In this document: in pieces, positions 53,197 through 61,547 of the stretch
Numbering within the stretch: the first letter of the stretch is position 1
Layout: each line of letters opens with the position of its first letter
Source of the DNA: Gemmatimonadaceae bacterium
Lineage (GTDB): Bacteria > Gemmatimonadota > Gemmatimonadetes > Gemmatimonadales > Gemmatimonadaceae
Reading direction: 5' to 3'
NCBI GenBank assembly: GCA_036003045.1
Contig: DASYSS010000058.1
Coordinates: 1 to 61,547, forward strand
DNA length: 61,547 bases
Program-made: the position numbers and the translations under genes
The notes under the pieces: generated by a model
Told to the model about the DNA's origin: nothing
Databases searched by the model: none
The model's input: the letters and a program-made list of their open reading frames with translations, nothing else

Positions 53197-55836
53197 ATGT
53201 CCATTTGGCGGCAACTGACGCGCGGGCTCCGGACGCTGGCGCGACGCGGCGAGACCGACGCCGAGCTGAACGACGAGGTACGCGACTATCTCGACCGCAC
53301 GACCGCCGCGAACGTCGCGCGCGGGATGTCGCGCAGCGCGGCGCATCGAGCGGCGCGGCTCGAGCTCGGGAATCCGACCGTCACGCAGGAGCGCGTGCGA
53401 AATTCCGGATGGGAGCACGGCGTCGAGACGCTGATCGTCGACGTCCGCTACGGACTTCGTCGACTGCGATCGAACCTGGGTTTCACCGCGGTCAGCGCGA
53501 TCACGCTCGCCCTCGGGGTCGGCGCGACCACCGTGATCTTCAGCGCGATCAATCCGATTCTCTTCAAGTCGCTTCCCTACCCTCGCGCCGACCACATCCT
53601 CGCCGTGTCCGACGTCTCGAGCGGACCCGTGACGTTCGGTACCTATCGAGAGATCCTCCAGCGTAGCCGATCGTTCGACGCGCTCGCTCCGTTCAAGCCG
53701 TGGCAGCCGACGCTCGAAGGCGGGTCGGAGCCGGAACGGCTGAACGGCCAGGCCGTCGGTTCCGACTTCTTCCGCGTTCTCGGCGTGATGCCGGCGCGAG
53801 GCCGCGCGTTCACCGCCGCCGAGGATCGCAGCGGCGGCCCTCGCGTCATTGTCATCAGCGACGCGCTCTGGCATCGCCGGTTCGGCGGCGACCAAGCGAT
53901 CGTCGGGCACACCATCACTCTCGACGACGATCCATGGCTCGTGGTCGGCATCATGCCGCCGTCGTTCGAGGACGTGACCGACGCGGGCGCGGATCTCTGG
54001 ATGCCGCTCCAGTACAAGACCGTGTTCACGCCCGACGATCGCGAGTGGGGCCACCACCTGCGCCTCATCGGTCGAGAGCGAGCCGGCGTCACGCTGGCCG
54101 CGGCGCGTGCGGACTTGAACCAGATCGCGCGCGCCCCGCGTCCTGATCTGCCGCGGGTCCCCTGGGCGTCCCTCGCGAACGGCCTGCGGGTCGAGTCGCT
54201 CCAGGACCAAGTCGCGGGCGACGTTCGGCCGGCGCTGCTGGCCGTGTTCAGCGCGGTGCTCGTCCTGCTCGTCATCGCCTGCGTCAACGTGACCAACCTG
54301 TTGCTGGCCCGCGGCGCGCAGCGGCGCGGCGAGTTCGCGTTGCGCGCCGCCCTCGGCGCCGAGCGCGGACGGCTCGTGCGACAGCTGATCACCGAGAGCA
54401 TGCTGCTCTCGCTGTTCGGTGGGCTCCTCGGCATCCTCGTCGCGGTCGCGGGGCTGCGCGCGTTCGTCGCGGTCAGTCCCGCGGGTTTGCCGCACGTGGC
54501 ATCCATGCACCTGGACGGGAGCGCGCTCACGTTTGGTCTTTTGTTGACGACCGTCATCGGGCTCGCGGTCGGCGTACTCCCGGCACTTCACGCCTCGCGC
54601 GACGATCTGCAAGCCGGACTGCAGGAGACGTCGCGCCGCTCGGTCGGCGAGCACCATGTGACGCGGCGAGTGCTCGTCGTCGCCGAGGTCGCGCTTTCTC
54701 TCATGCTGCTCGTGAGCGCGGGATTGCTTCTCCGCAGCCTGCAGCGGGTGTTCGCGGTGGACGTCGGATTCGATTCGTCGAATCTGCTGACCATGCAGGT
54801 CCAGCTCACGGGCCCGCGCTATCGGCAGGACGACGCGAAGGCGCGGTTTCTCGACGAAGCACTCGACGCCGTGCGCCGGGTGCCCGGTGTCACCGAGGCC
54901 GCATTCACGCAGCAGTTGCCGTTGAGCGGCGAGTTCGACGTCTACGGCGTACATCTGGAACGAAACTCGGACCCCAAAGACGATGGGGCCGCGCTTCGCT
55001 ACGCCGTAACGCCGGATTACTTCACCGCGATGCGCATTCCGTTGGTCCGCGGCCGGTTGCTGAACGCGCACGACGTCGCGGGCCAGCCGCGCGCGGCGTT
55101 GATCAATCAGAGTTTCGCGAGGTCGGAATTCGGCGCCGACGATCCGATCGGACAACGTTTCCGCTTCGGCCCCGACGACGGCCAGTGGTACACGGTGGTC
55201 GGCGTGGTGGGCGACGTGAAGCAGGCGATCGATGCCCTCGATAGCCGCAAAGCGGTCTACATCACGCCGTCGCAATGGCATTGGGTGGACAACCTCGTGT
55301 CGCTCGTCGTTCGGACGCGAAGCGCGAGCGACGCGTCGTCGATGGCACCGACGGTACGGGGCGCGATCTGGTCGGTCGATCGCAACCAGCCCGTCGTGCG
55401 CGTCGCGACGATGTCGACGCTCGTCTCCACGGCGACCGCCGGGCGACGCTTCGCCCTCGTACTGTTCGAGGTGTTCGGCGTCGCGGCGCTCGTGTTGGCG
55501 GCCGTCGGGATCTACGGCGTTCTCTCGGGCAGCGTGACCGAGCGGATTCGGGAGATCGGCGTACGCGCGGCGATGGGCGCGGCGCCAACCGACATCCTCG
55601 CGCTCATTCTGCGGCAGGGCATGATGCTGACGGCCGTCGGAGTCGCGCTCGGGCTCATCGGTGCGGCGGCAGCGACGCGCGGACTCGTGACGATGCTCTT
55701 CGGCGTCACCCGCCTCGATCCACCAACGTACGTCGGCGTAGTCGTCTTGCTCTTCGGAGTCTCCGCGGTCGCCTGCTGGATGCCTGCCTGGCGCGCCGCG
55801 CGCATCGATCCGTCGGTCACGCTGCGCGCCGAGTAG
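53197..55836 (+). CDS. ADOP-type orphan ABC permease, module 2
   Basis: 879 aa from the ATG at 53197, which has GGAGG 7 nt upstream; ATG 53191 overlaps the padR stop but is only 1 nt from that site. The N-terminal ~75 residues form the helical ADOP leader (EVRDYLDRTTAANVARGMS). Then come a TM segment (LGFTAVSAITLALGVGATTVIFSAI), a periplasmic MacB core, FtsX helices with E-F-A-L-R-A-A-L-G-A, a second core domain, and a second FtsX unit with E-I-G-V-R-A-A-M-G-A. There is no ATPase partner nearby. The paralogues at 9435 and 56471 share the architecture and the PadR coupling. Confidence 0.9.
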   Translation: MSIWRQLTRGLRTLARRGETDAELNDEVRDYLDRTTAANVARGMSRSAAHRAARLELGNPTVTQERVRNSGWEHGVETLIVDVRYGLRRLRSNLGFTAVSAITLALGVGATTVIFSAINPILFKSLPYPRADHILAVSDVSSGPVTFGTYREILQRSRSFDALAPFKPWQPTLEGGSEPERLNGQAVGSDFFRVLGVMPARGRAFTAAEDRSGGPRVIVISDALWHRRFGGDQAIVGHTITLDDDPWLVVGIMPPSFEDVTDAGADLWMPLQYKTVFTPDDREWGHHLRLIGRERAGVTLAAARADLNQIARAPRPDLPRVPWASLANGLRVESLQDQVAGDVRPALLAVFSAVLVLLVIACVNVTNLLLARGAQRRGEFALRAALGAERGRLVRQLITESMLLSLFGGLLGILVAVAGLRAFVAVSPAGLPHVASMHLDGSALTFGLLLTTVIGLAVGVLPALHASRDDLQAGLQETSRRSVGEHHVTRRVLVVAEVALSLMLLVSAGLLLRSLQRVFAVDVGFDSSNLLTMQVQLTGPRYRQDDAKARFLDEALDAVRRVPGVTEAAFTQQLPLSGEFDVYGVHLERNSDPKDDGAALRYAVTPDYFTAMRIPLVRGRLLNAHDVAGQPRAALINQSFARSEFGADDPIGQRFRFGPDDGQWYTVVGVVGDVKQAIDALDSRKAVYITPSQWHWVDNLVSLVVRTRSASDASSMAPTVRGAIWSVDRNQPVVRVATMSTLVSTATAGRRFALVLFEVFGVAALVLAAVGIYGVLSGSVTERIREIGVRAAMGAAPTDILALILRQGMMLTAVGVALGLIGAAAATRGLVTMLFGVTRLDPPTYVGVVVLLFGVSAVACWMPAWRAARIDPSVTLRAE

Positions 55837-55854
55837 TGTTCTCCGGGCGACTCA

Positions 55855-56035
55855 GAACCGCAACTACCTGACGCAGAGAACGCAGAGGGACCGAGAGACA
55901 CAGAGGGACGGCGAAGAGGGATTTTATGAACGACCTCGGGGAGCCACTCAGTGGCCTCCCGAGGTTGTTCCCCCAAATTCTTTTCGTTGTTTGTTGGCTC
56001 CGCGAAATCCGTGGTTCTCCGCGAAATCCGCTAGC
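55855..56035. repeat. GCAGAG-arm hairpin element, copy 2
   Basis: The start gaaccgcaactacctgacgcagaga matches copy 1 at 47401 almost base for base, followed by cgcagaggga/cacagaggga words. A 20-bp hairpin (55929-55948 and 55950-55969, three mismatches) sits at the same relative place as in copy 1. The right half has two ccgcgaaatcc words instead of GCAGAG arms. It fills the gap after the module-2 permease and may also serve as its terminator. Confidence 0.7.
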
Positions 56036-56131
56036 ATTATCGTTTGGTACAGCTTCCCTGCGCAGGACGAGCTAGCTTCCTACGACACAGCTCATTCAAT
56101 GCAGGCGTGAAGGATTCGCGCGGAGAGAACG

Positions 56132-56467
56132 ATGGGACTCTTTGACGGTCTTTTGGGCGGCATCGTCGGCGCAGGCATGGTGTCGGTCGTCAGTGACATC
56201 ATCGACAAGCACGGCGGATTGAACGGAGTGGTGAATCAGTTTCAGAGGCAGGGATTCGGCGACACGGTCAAGTCGTGGGTCGGCACGGGGCGGAACATGC
56301 CGATCTCGCCGGACGAGCTTCACAAAGTCCTCGGGACCGACACGATGAATCAGCTCGCGGCCAAGCTCGGGATGACGCCCGACGAGCTGGCGCAGAAGCT
56401 ATCCACCGCGCTGCCGCAAGCGATCGACAAGCTCACGCCGCACGGCGTCGTTCCGGCCGGCCAGTAG
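56132..56467 (+). CDS. yidB: YidB-like protein (DUF937)
   Basis: 111 aa, ATG at 56132 with GGAGAG upstream. The family pattern is complete: M-G-L-F-D-G-L-L-G-G-I-V-G at the N-terminus, G-G-L-N-G-V-V-N-Q-F-Q-R-Q-G-F-G-D-T-V-K-S-W-V-G-T-G, then I-S-P-D-E-L-H-K-V-L-G and L-A-A-K-L-G-M-T-P-D-E-L-A-Q-K-L-S. The role of YidB/DUF937 proteins is unknown. It stands between module 2 and the convergent module 3 permease, with only 3 bases between the stops. Confidence 0.85.
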   Translation: MGLFDGLLGGIVGAGMVSVVSDIIDKHGGLNGVVNQFQRQGFGDTVKSWVGTGRNMPISPDELHKVLGTDTMNQLAAKLGMTPDELAQKLSTALPQAIDKLTPHGVVPAGQ

Positions 56468-56470
56468 ATC

Positions 56471-59128
56471 TCAGCCGCTGCGCAGCGCTTCGACGGGGTC
56501 CGCGCGCATCGCGCGCCGGGCCGGGACGAGACTGGCGATGAGCGCGACGCCGATCAACGAGAGCGTCGCGACCGCGAAGGTGACTGGGTCCGTCGTCGAC
56601 ACGCCGTAGAGCAACGACCGAATGCTGCGCGTCGCGAGGAGCGCCAAGCCACATCCCGCGAGTGCCCCCGCTCCGGCAACGGCGGCCGCGCGACGCAGCA
56701 CGTCTCGCGCGATGTCGCCGGCGGTCGCGCCGAGTGCCATGCGCACGCCGATCTCGTGCGTGCGCTGGCTCACGACGTAACTCGTGACGCCGAAGATGCC
56801 GATTGCGCCGAGAAGCAGCGTCACGAGCGCGAACCCTCCGACGATGACCGTGGTGAAGCGCGGCTTCGCGACCGACCGGGAAACCACCTCGTCCATCGTT
56901 TGCTCGGCGCTCACCGGCACGGTGTGATCGATCGACTCGGTGATCGCGCGCAATTCGCGGCCCACTGCCGCCGGATCGCCATTCGAGCGAACGACGACCG
57001 ACATCTCCGGCGACCCGATGGCGGGGCGCTGCGCAAATGGGATGTAGAGCGCGATCGCCGATGTGTCGCGAAGACTGTCGAGACGAACGTCGGGCACGAC
57101 GCCGACGATGGTGATCCAGGGACTCGCGTATGGGTAGCCGATGCGCTTCCCGATGGCGTCGTCGTTCGGCCAGAATCGCCGTGCCAGCGCGCGTGACACG
57201 ATCGCGACCGGCGGCGCACCGGCCCGGTCCTCATCAGTGAACATCCGCCCTTTCACGAGCGGGATTCGGAGCGTCGAGAAATACCCGGCCGTCACGACCT
57301 GCATGTGGTTGGCGGAGGGAAGCGTGTGAGTCATGTCCTCGAACTGCCCCTGCACGCGCATCCCGCCCAATCCATAGATAGGCGCGGCGATCGGCAGACG
57401 ATTGACGAGCCCGACGCTCGACACGCCGGGCGTTGCGGCGAGTCGTTCGACGAGCGTCGTGTAGAATCCCGAGGTGCGCGATTCGTCGCGGTAGCTTGCC
57501 GCGGGTGGGCTGACCAGGGCCGTGACCACCTGCTCCGAAGAAAAGCCCGGCGAAAGCTCGGTGAGGTATCTGAAGGAACGCGTGAGCAACCCGGCGGTGA
57601 TCGCGAGCAGTACGGCGAGCGCGATCTCGCCGATTACGAGCGAGGATGCCAAGCGGTGCTGCGCGGCGCCTGCCCGAGCGAGATGCGCGGCGTCGGTGGA
57701 GCGACTGGAGGATTCACCGGCCGCGCGGAGCGCGGGCAACAGGCCGAAGGCGATCCCCGTCGCGACGGAGAGAATCGCCGTGAACGCGAACACGCCGGTG
57801 TCGAAGCGGACTTCGGCGGTGCGAGGCATGGCCGGCGGAAGCGACGCGGCCATCCAATGCGCGCCGGCCAATGCGAGCGCGAATCCCAGCGTGCCTCCAA
57901 TGAGCGCGACGACGATGCTTTCCGTGAGAAGTTGACGAACCAGCCGCGCGCGCCCGCTTCCCAACGCCGAGCGCACGGTGAACTCCCGCTCGCGCGCCGT
58001 CACGCGAGCCAGCATCAGGTTCGCGAGGTTGACACACGCCACGAGCAGAACCACCGCCACGCACGCAAAGAGCAAGAGAAGCGCCGGCCGCTCGGCACCA
58101 ACGAGAGTTTGTTGAAGCGGATGCGCGGCGGCGGTCTTGGCATAGTCGGCGCCTGGATCCCACATCGGATTCAAGCGGCGGAACCCGGGGAGAATCGACG
58201 CGAGCGCCGCGCTGGCCCGTGACACGCTGACGCCGGGCGCGAGCCGCGCAATCCAACGGCTGTTTCCCACGGCCCACGTCTGAGCCACGTTCGTGGCCGA
58301 GATCGTGAGCGGCATCCAGAATTGAGTGCGCGTAGACGGGATCGCGAATTTCGTCGGCATCACACCGACGACGAGCGACTGGACGCCGTCCACGAGCACG
58401 TATCGTCCCACGATGCCACGATCGCCGCCGTATCGCTCGAGCCAGAGCGAGTGCGAGAGAAGAATCACGTTGCCGGCACCCGGACGGCTGGCGTCTTCCG
58501 TGAAGGCGTGACCAAGCTCCGGCGCGACGCCGAGCATCGGGATCAGATTGCTGGTGATCGACACGCCATCGAGCCTGGACGCCGGGCGATCGTCACCGTA
58601 TGTGATGCTCCGAGGGCGAATCATCGCGACGCCGGCGAGCCCCGTGCGGCGCTCACGCAGCGCCAGCAGCTCGCCGATCGACCCGACGATGTTCGCGTCG
58701 ATCGTCACGAGCTCGTTGGGGCGACTGTACGGGAGCGGCTCGAGCAGCACCGCGTTGACGAACGAGAAGATCGTCGTGTTCGCGGCGATCGCGATCGCCA
58801 GCGTCACGATCGCGGTGACCGCGAAGCCCGGCGCGCGGCGCAGCGACCGCAGGGCGAACCGGGCGTCCTGCCAAGCGTCGCGAATCCAGTCGGCGCGGAT
58901 GCGGCGCCGCTCTCTGGACCGATCGATCGCCCGCAGCTGGGCGACGACGCCGTCGACGTCGCCGAATCGTTCGCGCGCGGCGGCGCGCGCCTCGTTGAGA
59001 TCGAGACCGGCGCGCAGCGCCTCCTGCTCGCGCATCTGCAGGTGATGACGGACTTCGTCTTGCGCGTCCTCGACGGATCGGCGGCGCACGAGGTCGCGGT
59101 AGCGGCGCCACACGGGTTGGTCGCTCAT
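56471..59128 (-). CDS. ADOP-type orphan ABC permease, module 3
   Basis: 885 aa. ATG at 59128 overlaps the padR stop (ATGA). The ADOP leader (DEVRHHLQMREQEALRAGL) is followed by TM segment APGFAVTAIVTLAIAIAANTTIFSFVN, two MacB core domains, and FtsX units with E-F-T-V-R-S-A-L-G-S and E-I-G-V-R-M-A-L-G-A. The first loop differs from modules 1 and 2 (L-L-E-P-L-P-Y-S-R). No ATPase is encoded next to it. Substrate unknown; it is regulated by the preceding PadR and its dyad. Confidence 0.9.
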   Translation of the reverse strand: MSDQPVWRRYRDLVRRRSVEDAQDEVRHHLQMREQEALRAGLDLNEARAAARERFGDVDGVVAQLRAIDRSRERRRIRADWIRDAWQDARFALRSLRRAPGFAVTAIVTLAIAIAANTTIFSFVNAVLLEPLPYSRPNELVTIDANIVGSIGELLALRERRTGLAGVAMIRPRSITYGDDRPASRLDGVSITSNLIPMLGVAPELGHAFTEDASRPGAGNVILLSHSLWLERYGGDRGIVGRYVLVDGVQSLVVGVMPTKFAIPSTRTQFWMPLTISATNVAQTWAVGNSRWIARLAPGVSVSRASAALASILPGFRRLNPMWDPGADYAKTAAAHPLQQTLVGAERPALLLLFACVAVVLLVACVNLANLMLARVTAREREFTVRSALGSGRARLVRQLLTESIVVALIGGTLGFALALAGAHWMAASLPPAMPRTAEVRFDTGVFAFTAILSVATGIAFGLLPALRAAGESSSRSTDAAHLARAGAAQHRLASSLVIGEIALAVLLAITAGLLTRSFRYLTELSPGFSSEQVVTALVSPPAASYRDESRTSGFYTTLVERLAATPGVSSVGLVNRLPIAAPIYGLGGMRVQGQFEDMTHTLPSANHMQVVTAGYFSTLRIPLVKGRMFTDEDRAGAPPVAIVSRALARRFWPNDDAIGKRIGYPYASPWITIVGVVPDVRLDSLRDTSAIALYIPFAQRPAIGSPEMSVVVRSNGDPAAVGRELRAITESIDHTVPVSAEQTMDEVVSRSVAKPRFTTVIVGGFALVTLLLGAIGIFGVTSYVVSQRTHEIGVRMALGATAGDIARDVLRRAAAVAGAGALAGCGLALLATRSIRSLLYGVSTTDPVTFAVATLSLIGVALIASLVPARRAMRADPVEALRSG

Positions 59129-59469
59129 GCCGACGCCGGCCGGGTCGTGGACTTGAGCACCTTGCCGACCGCGGCGGCGTAGCGCCACCAATCGCGCGCG
59201 TCGGCCGTCAGCTGCTCGCGCCCTTTGGCCGTGAGCTGATAGAACTTCGCTCGGCGATTGTTCTCCGATGAACCCCAGGTCGCCTTGACCCACCCCTTGT
59301 CCTCCATCCGGTGCAAGGCCGGATAGAGCGAGCCCTCTTCGAGCCGGAGCACGTCGTCGGCGGCGTCCTGGACCCAGCGCGCGATGGAGAACCCGTGCTG
59401 CGGCCCCCACGAGAGCGCTTTCAGCACCAGCAGCTCGACGGCTCCGTGACGGAATTCGATCGTCGACAT
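59125..59469 (-). CDS. PadR-family transcriptional regulator (module 3)
   Basis: 114 aa from ATG 59469 with GGGAG 7 nt upstream; the frame also opens at 59493. Winged-helix PadR: H-G-A-V-E-L-L-V-L-K-A-L, Q-H-G-F-S-I-A-R-W, E-E-G-S-L-Y-P-A-L-H-R-M-E-D-K-G-W-V, then the wing N-R-R-A-K-F-Y-Q-L-T. The E-E-G-S-L-Y-P form differs from module 2 (N-P-G-S-L-L-V), which suggests distinct operators or ligands. Its gene is first in the operon with the module 3 permease. Confidence 0.9.
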   Translation of the reverse strand: MSTIEFRHGAVELLVLKALSWGPQHGFSIARWVQDAADDVLRLEEGSLYPALHRMEDKGWVKATWGSSENNRRAKFYQLTAKGREQLTADARDWWRYAAAVGKVLKSTTRPASA

Positions 59470-59493
59470 TCCGGCTCTCCCTTTACTTGGCAT

Positions 59494-59806
59494 TTCTATG
59501 GGGAAGGCTATCGCCGTTTCCCCCTAGACTTGTCAAGTGAGACAACAGATGTCGCGGAAGGGTTGGGTTTGCGGCTGATGAACGGTGAAGCACGAATGCG
59601 GCGTGGTGCGCGCCACCCACGGCGCGGCGTCTGCGCGTGCGCCGCACCCGGCCACCACTCTCGTTCCAGGTCTCCGCACCCCGCCACCGCTCCCGTTCCA
59701 CCTCGTTCACCAACAGTCCTTCCCTCGTTTCCTGTGCGTCCCGTGTCCCCTGCGTTAAGTAGTTGCAGTTACGGCAGCTCGCCGGGTCCCGACGCCTCGC
59801 GAGCCG
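59494..59806. other. Intergenic region, 313 bases, no gene
   Basis: It holds the padR module 3 promoter dyad (59528-59538). It also holds a degenerate third copy of the GCAGAG-type element: reverse complement of 59727-59772 reads gtaactgcaactacttaacg, then caggggacacggg words. No reliable reading frame is seen; frames across it change composition abruptly. Confidence 0.5.
59528..59538 (-). promoter_or_regulatory. Short TTGACA-centred dyad, PadR-type operator, module 3
   Basis: Arms acttg and caagt around one T. On the minus strand this is a consensus TTGACA (59536 to 59531) with a GATAGC-like -10 18 bases further, 59 bases upstream of the padR start. Weaker than the module 2 palindrome but built on the same TTGAC core. 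Confidence 0.55.
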
Positions 59807-60502
59807 ATGCTCATCCAAATGACCCCGCCCCCGCCCTCGCCACAGCCCTCGCCACAGTACCAGCCGACCCTCTTCGACCGCCGCGGACCGGAAGCCGCAA
59901 CGCTCCTTCAGGCGCTCGGACTCGGCCTGATGGTCTTCGGCGTCACGACTGGGGCGCTGATGTCGCAGATCGGCTTTCATTGGTGGGAGCTTCCGGTGGG
60001 CCTGGGTGCGGGTGCCGTCTGCGGGTCCGTGGGCTGGGTCATCGGCGAGGCCGTCGGCAATGGATGGAAGCAAGTCGCCGTGAACGGGTCGAGCACGCCG
60101 TATGAGCGACAGTTCTCGTACGAGCAATCGCTCGTCATGAGGGGACGTGTGGACGACGCGCTGGAATCGTTCGAGGCGGTGATCGCGACCGAGCCCGAGC
60201 TGATCGCGCCGCGCATCAAGGCGGCGGAGCTCTACGCCCGTGAGAAGAACGACCCGCAGCGAGCCGCGGAGTTGTTCCGCGACGTTCTGCGATCGCCGAT
60301 GATCACACCCGGCGACAACGTCTACGCCACGAATCGACTCGTGGACCTCTACATCGGACCGTTGAACGAGCCGGGGCGCGCGCTGGTCGAGCTGCGGCGT
60401 CTCATCGACACGCGACCAGGCACTCCGGCCGCCGAGCACGCACGGCGAAGCCTTGCCGATCTCAAGGCTCGTATGAATGTTGACTCGGTCGAGGAAACCT
60501 GA
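59807..60502 (+). CDS. Membrane protein with TPR-like tail
   Basis: 231 aa. A Pro-rich N-terminus (PPPPSPQPSPQ) precedes two TM helices (LGLGLMVFGVTTGALMSQIGF and GLGAGAVCGSVGWVIGEAV) and a cytosolic tail of TPR-like helices (QSLVMRGRVDDALESFEAVI, AAELFRDVLRSP, GRALVELRRLIDT). It could be a scaffold. There is no Shine-Dalgarno before the ATG at 59807; the ATG at 59819 is an alternative. It lies 9 bases upstream of the next gene, so the two probably form an operon. Confidence 0.72.
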   Translation: MLIQMTPPPPSPQPSPQYQPTLFDRRGPEAATLLQALGLGLMVFGVTTGALMSQIGFHWWELPVGLGAGAVCGSVGWVIGEAVGNGWKQVAVNGSSTPYERQFSYEQSLVMRGRVDDALESFEAVIATEPELIAPRIKAAELYAREKNDPQRAAELFRDVLRSPMITPGDNVYATNRLVDLYIGPLNEPGRALVELRRLIDTRPGTPAAEHARRSLADLKARMNVDSVEET

Positions 60503-60511
60503 GTCGAACGA

Positions 60512-61547
60512 ATGCGAATGCGTTGGGCCACAAAATCCAATCGAGTCTTCATGGCGCTGAGCGCCGTGCTCGTCATGGCTCCACGTGCCGGAGCACAGGC
60601 ACCGGGACACACCATTCGCGGAACGGTCCGCGACTCGGCCACGGGACAAGAGCTGAGTGGCGCGGTCATAGAGCTCGCGGGCCCGCCGCCGTCCGCGCGC
60701 ACGGTGACACGCAGCGATCAGCGTGGCACGTTTCAGTTCTCTCGCATCGCCGACGGGCGATATCGCCTCTCCGTACGACTGATCGGTTTCGCCGAGGCGG
60801 CGAGGGACGTCGACGTGACCGGGCGCGATTTGTCGCTCACGATCGCGTTGACGTCGACGTCACAGCGCCTCGACACCGTGCGGGTGCGCGCGGCGGTCAC
60901 CGCGGTGTACGGCGTCGTGGGCACGAGCTCCACGCTGCGTCCCGTCGCCGATGCGTCGATTCAAGTGATCGGTTCGCAGCAGAAGGGATCGAGCGACAGC
61001 GCGGGAAAATTCTTCGTGTCGCTCGCAAAGGGCGGGTCCTACTTCCTGCGAGTGCATCATCCCGGCTTCGCGGACCAGTTCTTTCCGGTCAACGTACCGT
61101 CGGACCACACGGTCGAGACGTTCGTGCTGCTCGATTCGGGGTCCGTCTCGGCGGGCTCCGAGATGGCGTGGAACGATTTCGACGAGCGGCTGCGCTGGCA
61201 GGGGCAGGGCGGAAGCACAGTGTCGGGGGAAGAGATCACGCGAAATGGCGGGTCGTCGGGCGATGCGATCCGCGGCGCGTCGTCGTTCGTGAGGAAAGGG
61301 CTGGTCCTCGGACCGAGCGTATGCCTGTTCGTGAACGGCGTGCCGAAGCCCGGATGGGGGTTCGACGGCATTCCGCCCGAGCAGATCGCCACCGTCGAGC
61401 TCTATACGATCACCGGCGACGAGACGCACACCCTCGCGTCGCAGTGGCCCCACGGCGCGCAATGCGGCCGGACCGGCGGCGTACCGGCGCCGACGAGCCC
61501 GATGAACCGGCGCTCGATCGTGCAGTACGCCGTCGTCTGGCTGAAGC
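60512..61547 (+). CDS. CarboxypepD-regulatory/TonB-plug-like outer-membrane protein, 3'-truncated by the window
   Basis: 345 codons open to the window end; the stop lies outside. Start ATG 60512 or 60518 (MRMRWATKSNRVFMALSAVL), signal peptide ending near AGAQA. Residues ~33-115 form a carboxypeptidase-regulatory-like domain (I-R-G-T-V-R-D-S-A-T-G-Q-E-L-S-G-A-V-I and R-G-T-F-Q-F-S-R-I-A-D-G-R-Y-R-L-S-V). A second similar domain spans ~130-205 (G-K-F-F-V-S-L-A-K-G-G-S-Y-F-L-R-V). Residues ~240-310 resemble a TonB plug (V-C-L-F-V-N-G-V-P ... I-P-P-E-Q-I-A-T-V-E-L-Y). Probably an outer-membrane protein related to TonB receptors or their accessory plug proteins; the barrel, if any, is outside. Confidence 0.75.
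   Translation, partial: MRMRWATKSNRVFMALSAVLVMAPRAGAQAPGHTIRGTVRDSATGQELSGAVIELAGPPPSARTVTRSDQRGTFQFSRIADGRYRLSVRLIGFAEAARDVDVTGRDLSLTIALTSTSQRLDTVRVRAAVTAVYGVVGTSSTLRPVADASIQVIGSQQKGSSDSAGKFFVSLAKGGSYFLRVHHPGFADQFFPVNVPSDHTVETFVLLDSGSVSAGSEMAWNDFDERLRWQGQGGSTVSGEEITRNGGSSGDAIRGASSFVRKGLVLGPSVCLFVNGVPKPGWGFDGIPPEQIATVELYTITGDETHTLASQWPHGAQCGRTGGVPAPTSPMNRRSIVQYAVVWLK

Noticed and set aside
53092-55281. 729-aa minus-strand frame across the module 2 permease
   Set aside because: Shadow of the permease, charge-rich without recognisable features.

Overview
The window is GC-rich (well above 60% by eye) chromosomal DNA from a Gram-negative soil-type bacterium. It most resembles Gemmatimonadota; Acidobacteriota is the main alternative. 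Grounds: three PadR/ADOP orphan-permease pairs, long BIG2-type Ig-repeat lipoproteins, several Pkn-type Ser/Thr kinases, a VPS10/BNR protein, an M13 peptidase, Tat-exported metabolic-type enzymes, and outer-membrane proteins (OmpA/Pal, NodT, TonB-plug-like). The assignment is inference; no rRNA, tRNA, phage, IS or CRISPR was seen.

Layout. 0-4 kb: end of an outer-membrane barrel, an L,D-transpeptidase, a CHRD lipoprotein and an OmpA/Pal protein. 4.2-8.7 kb: three co-directional amidohydrolase-fold proteins, of which only the middle one keeps the metal ligands. 9.0-12.1 kb: PadR-ADOP module 1 behind a nested dyad. 12.2-16 kb: tandem NTF2-like lipoprotein, YbjQ, a membrane Ser/Thr kinase, and a Tat-exported HisC-like aminotransferase. 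16.2-31.3 kb: the most unusual block, namely a membrane FHA protein, a Ser/Thr kinase fused through one TM helix to a seven-bladed RCC1 propeller, two Ig-repeat lipoproteins (7 and 19 repeats), a TPR membrane protein overlapping the previous stop, and a third Ig-repeat lipoprotein (11 repeats). 31.4-38.1 kb: NHL propeller, Rossmann protein, MgtC, MerE-like peptide, VPS10/BNR protein, retropepsin-like protease. 38.1-43.9 kb: tripartite RND pump. 44.1-52.5 kb: prenyltransferase-fold protein with a haem c motif, M13 peptidase, DUF2252, a lipoprotein, and a kinase-FlgO/TolB-TPR protein. 52.8-59.5 kb: PadR-ADOP modules 2 and 3 flanking a YidB-like protein. The end holds a TPR membrane protein and an open CarboxypepD-regulatory/plug-like protein.

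The best candidate for an undescribed system is the 16.2-31.3 kb block. It pairs a phosphothreonine reader and a kinase inside the cell with a disulfide-patterned propeller and very long Ig-repeat surface lipoproteins outside. The three Ig proteins share four N-terminal and three C-terminal repeats and differ by a core of 0, 12 or 4 repeats.

Intergenic spaces carry two kinds of non-coding structure. One is arrays of short degenerate words (GGTGGACC, GGCACCCC, CCGGTTTCC, CCGAAACTG, CCGGTCTTC), one of which supplies a gene's stop codon. The other is a dispersed hairpin element with GCAGAG arms (two good copies and one degenerate copy). All coordinates and motif calls come from reading the sequence. 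No database search was done, so family names rest on motif recognition.
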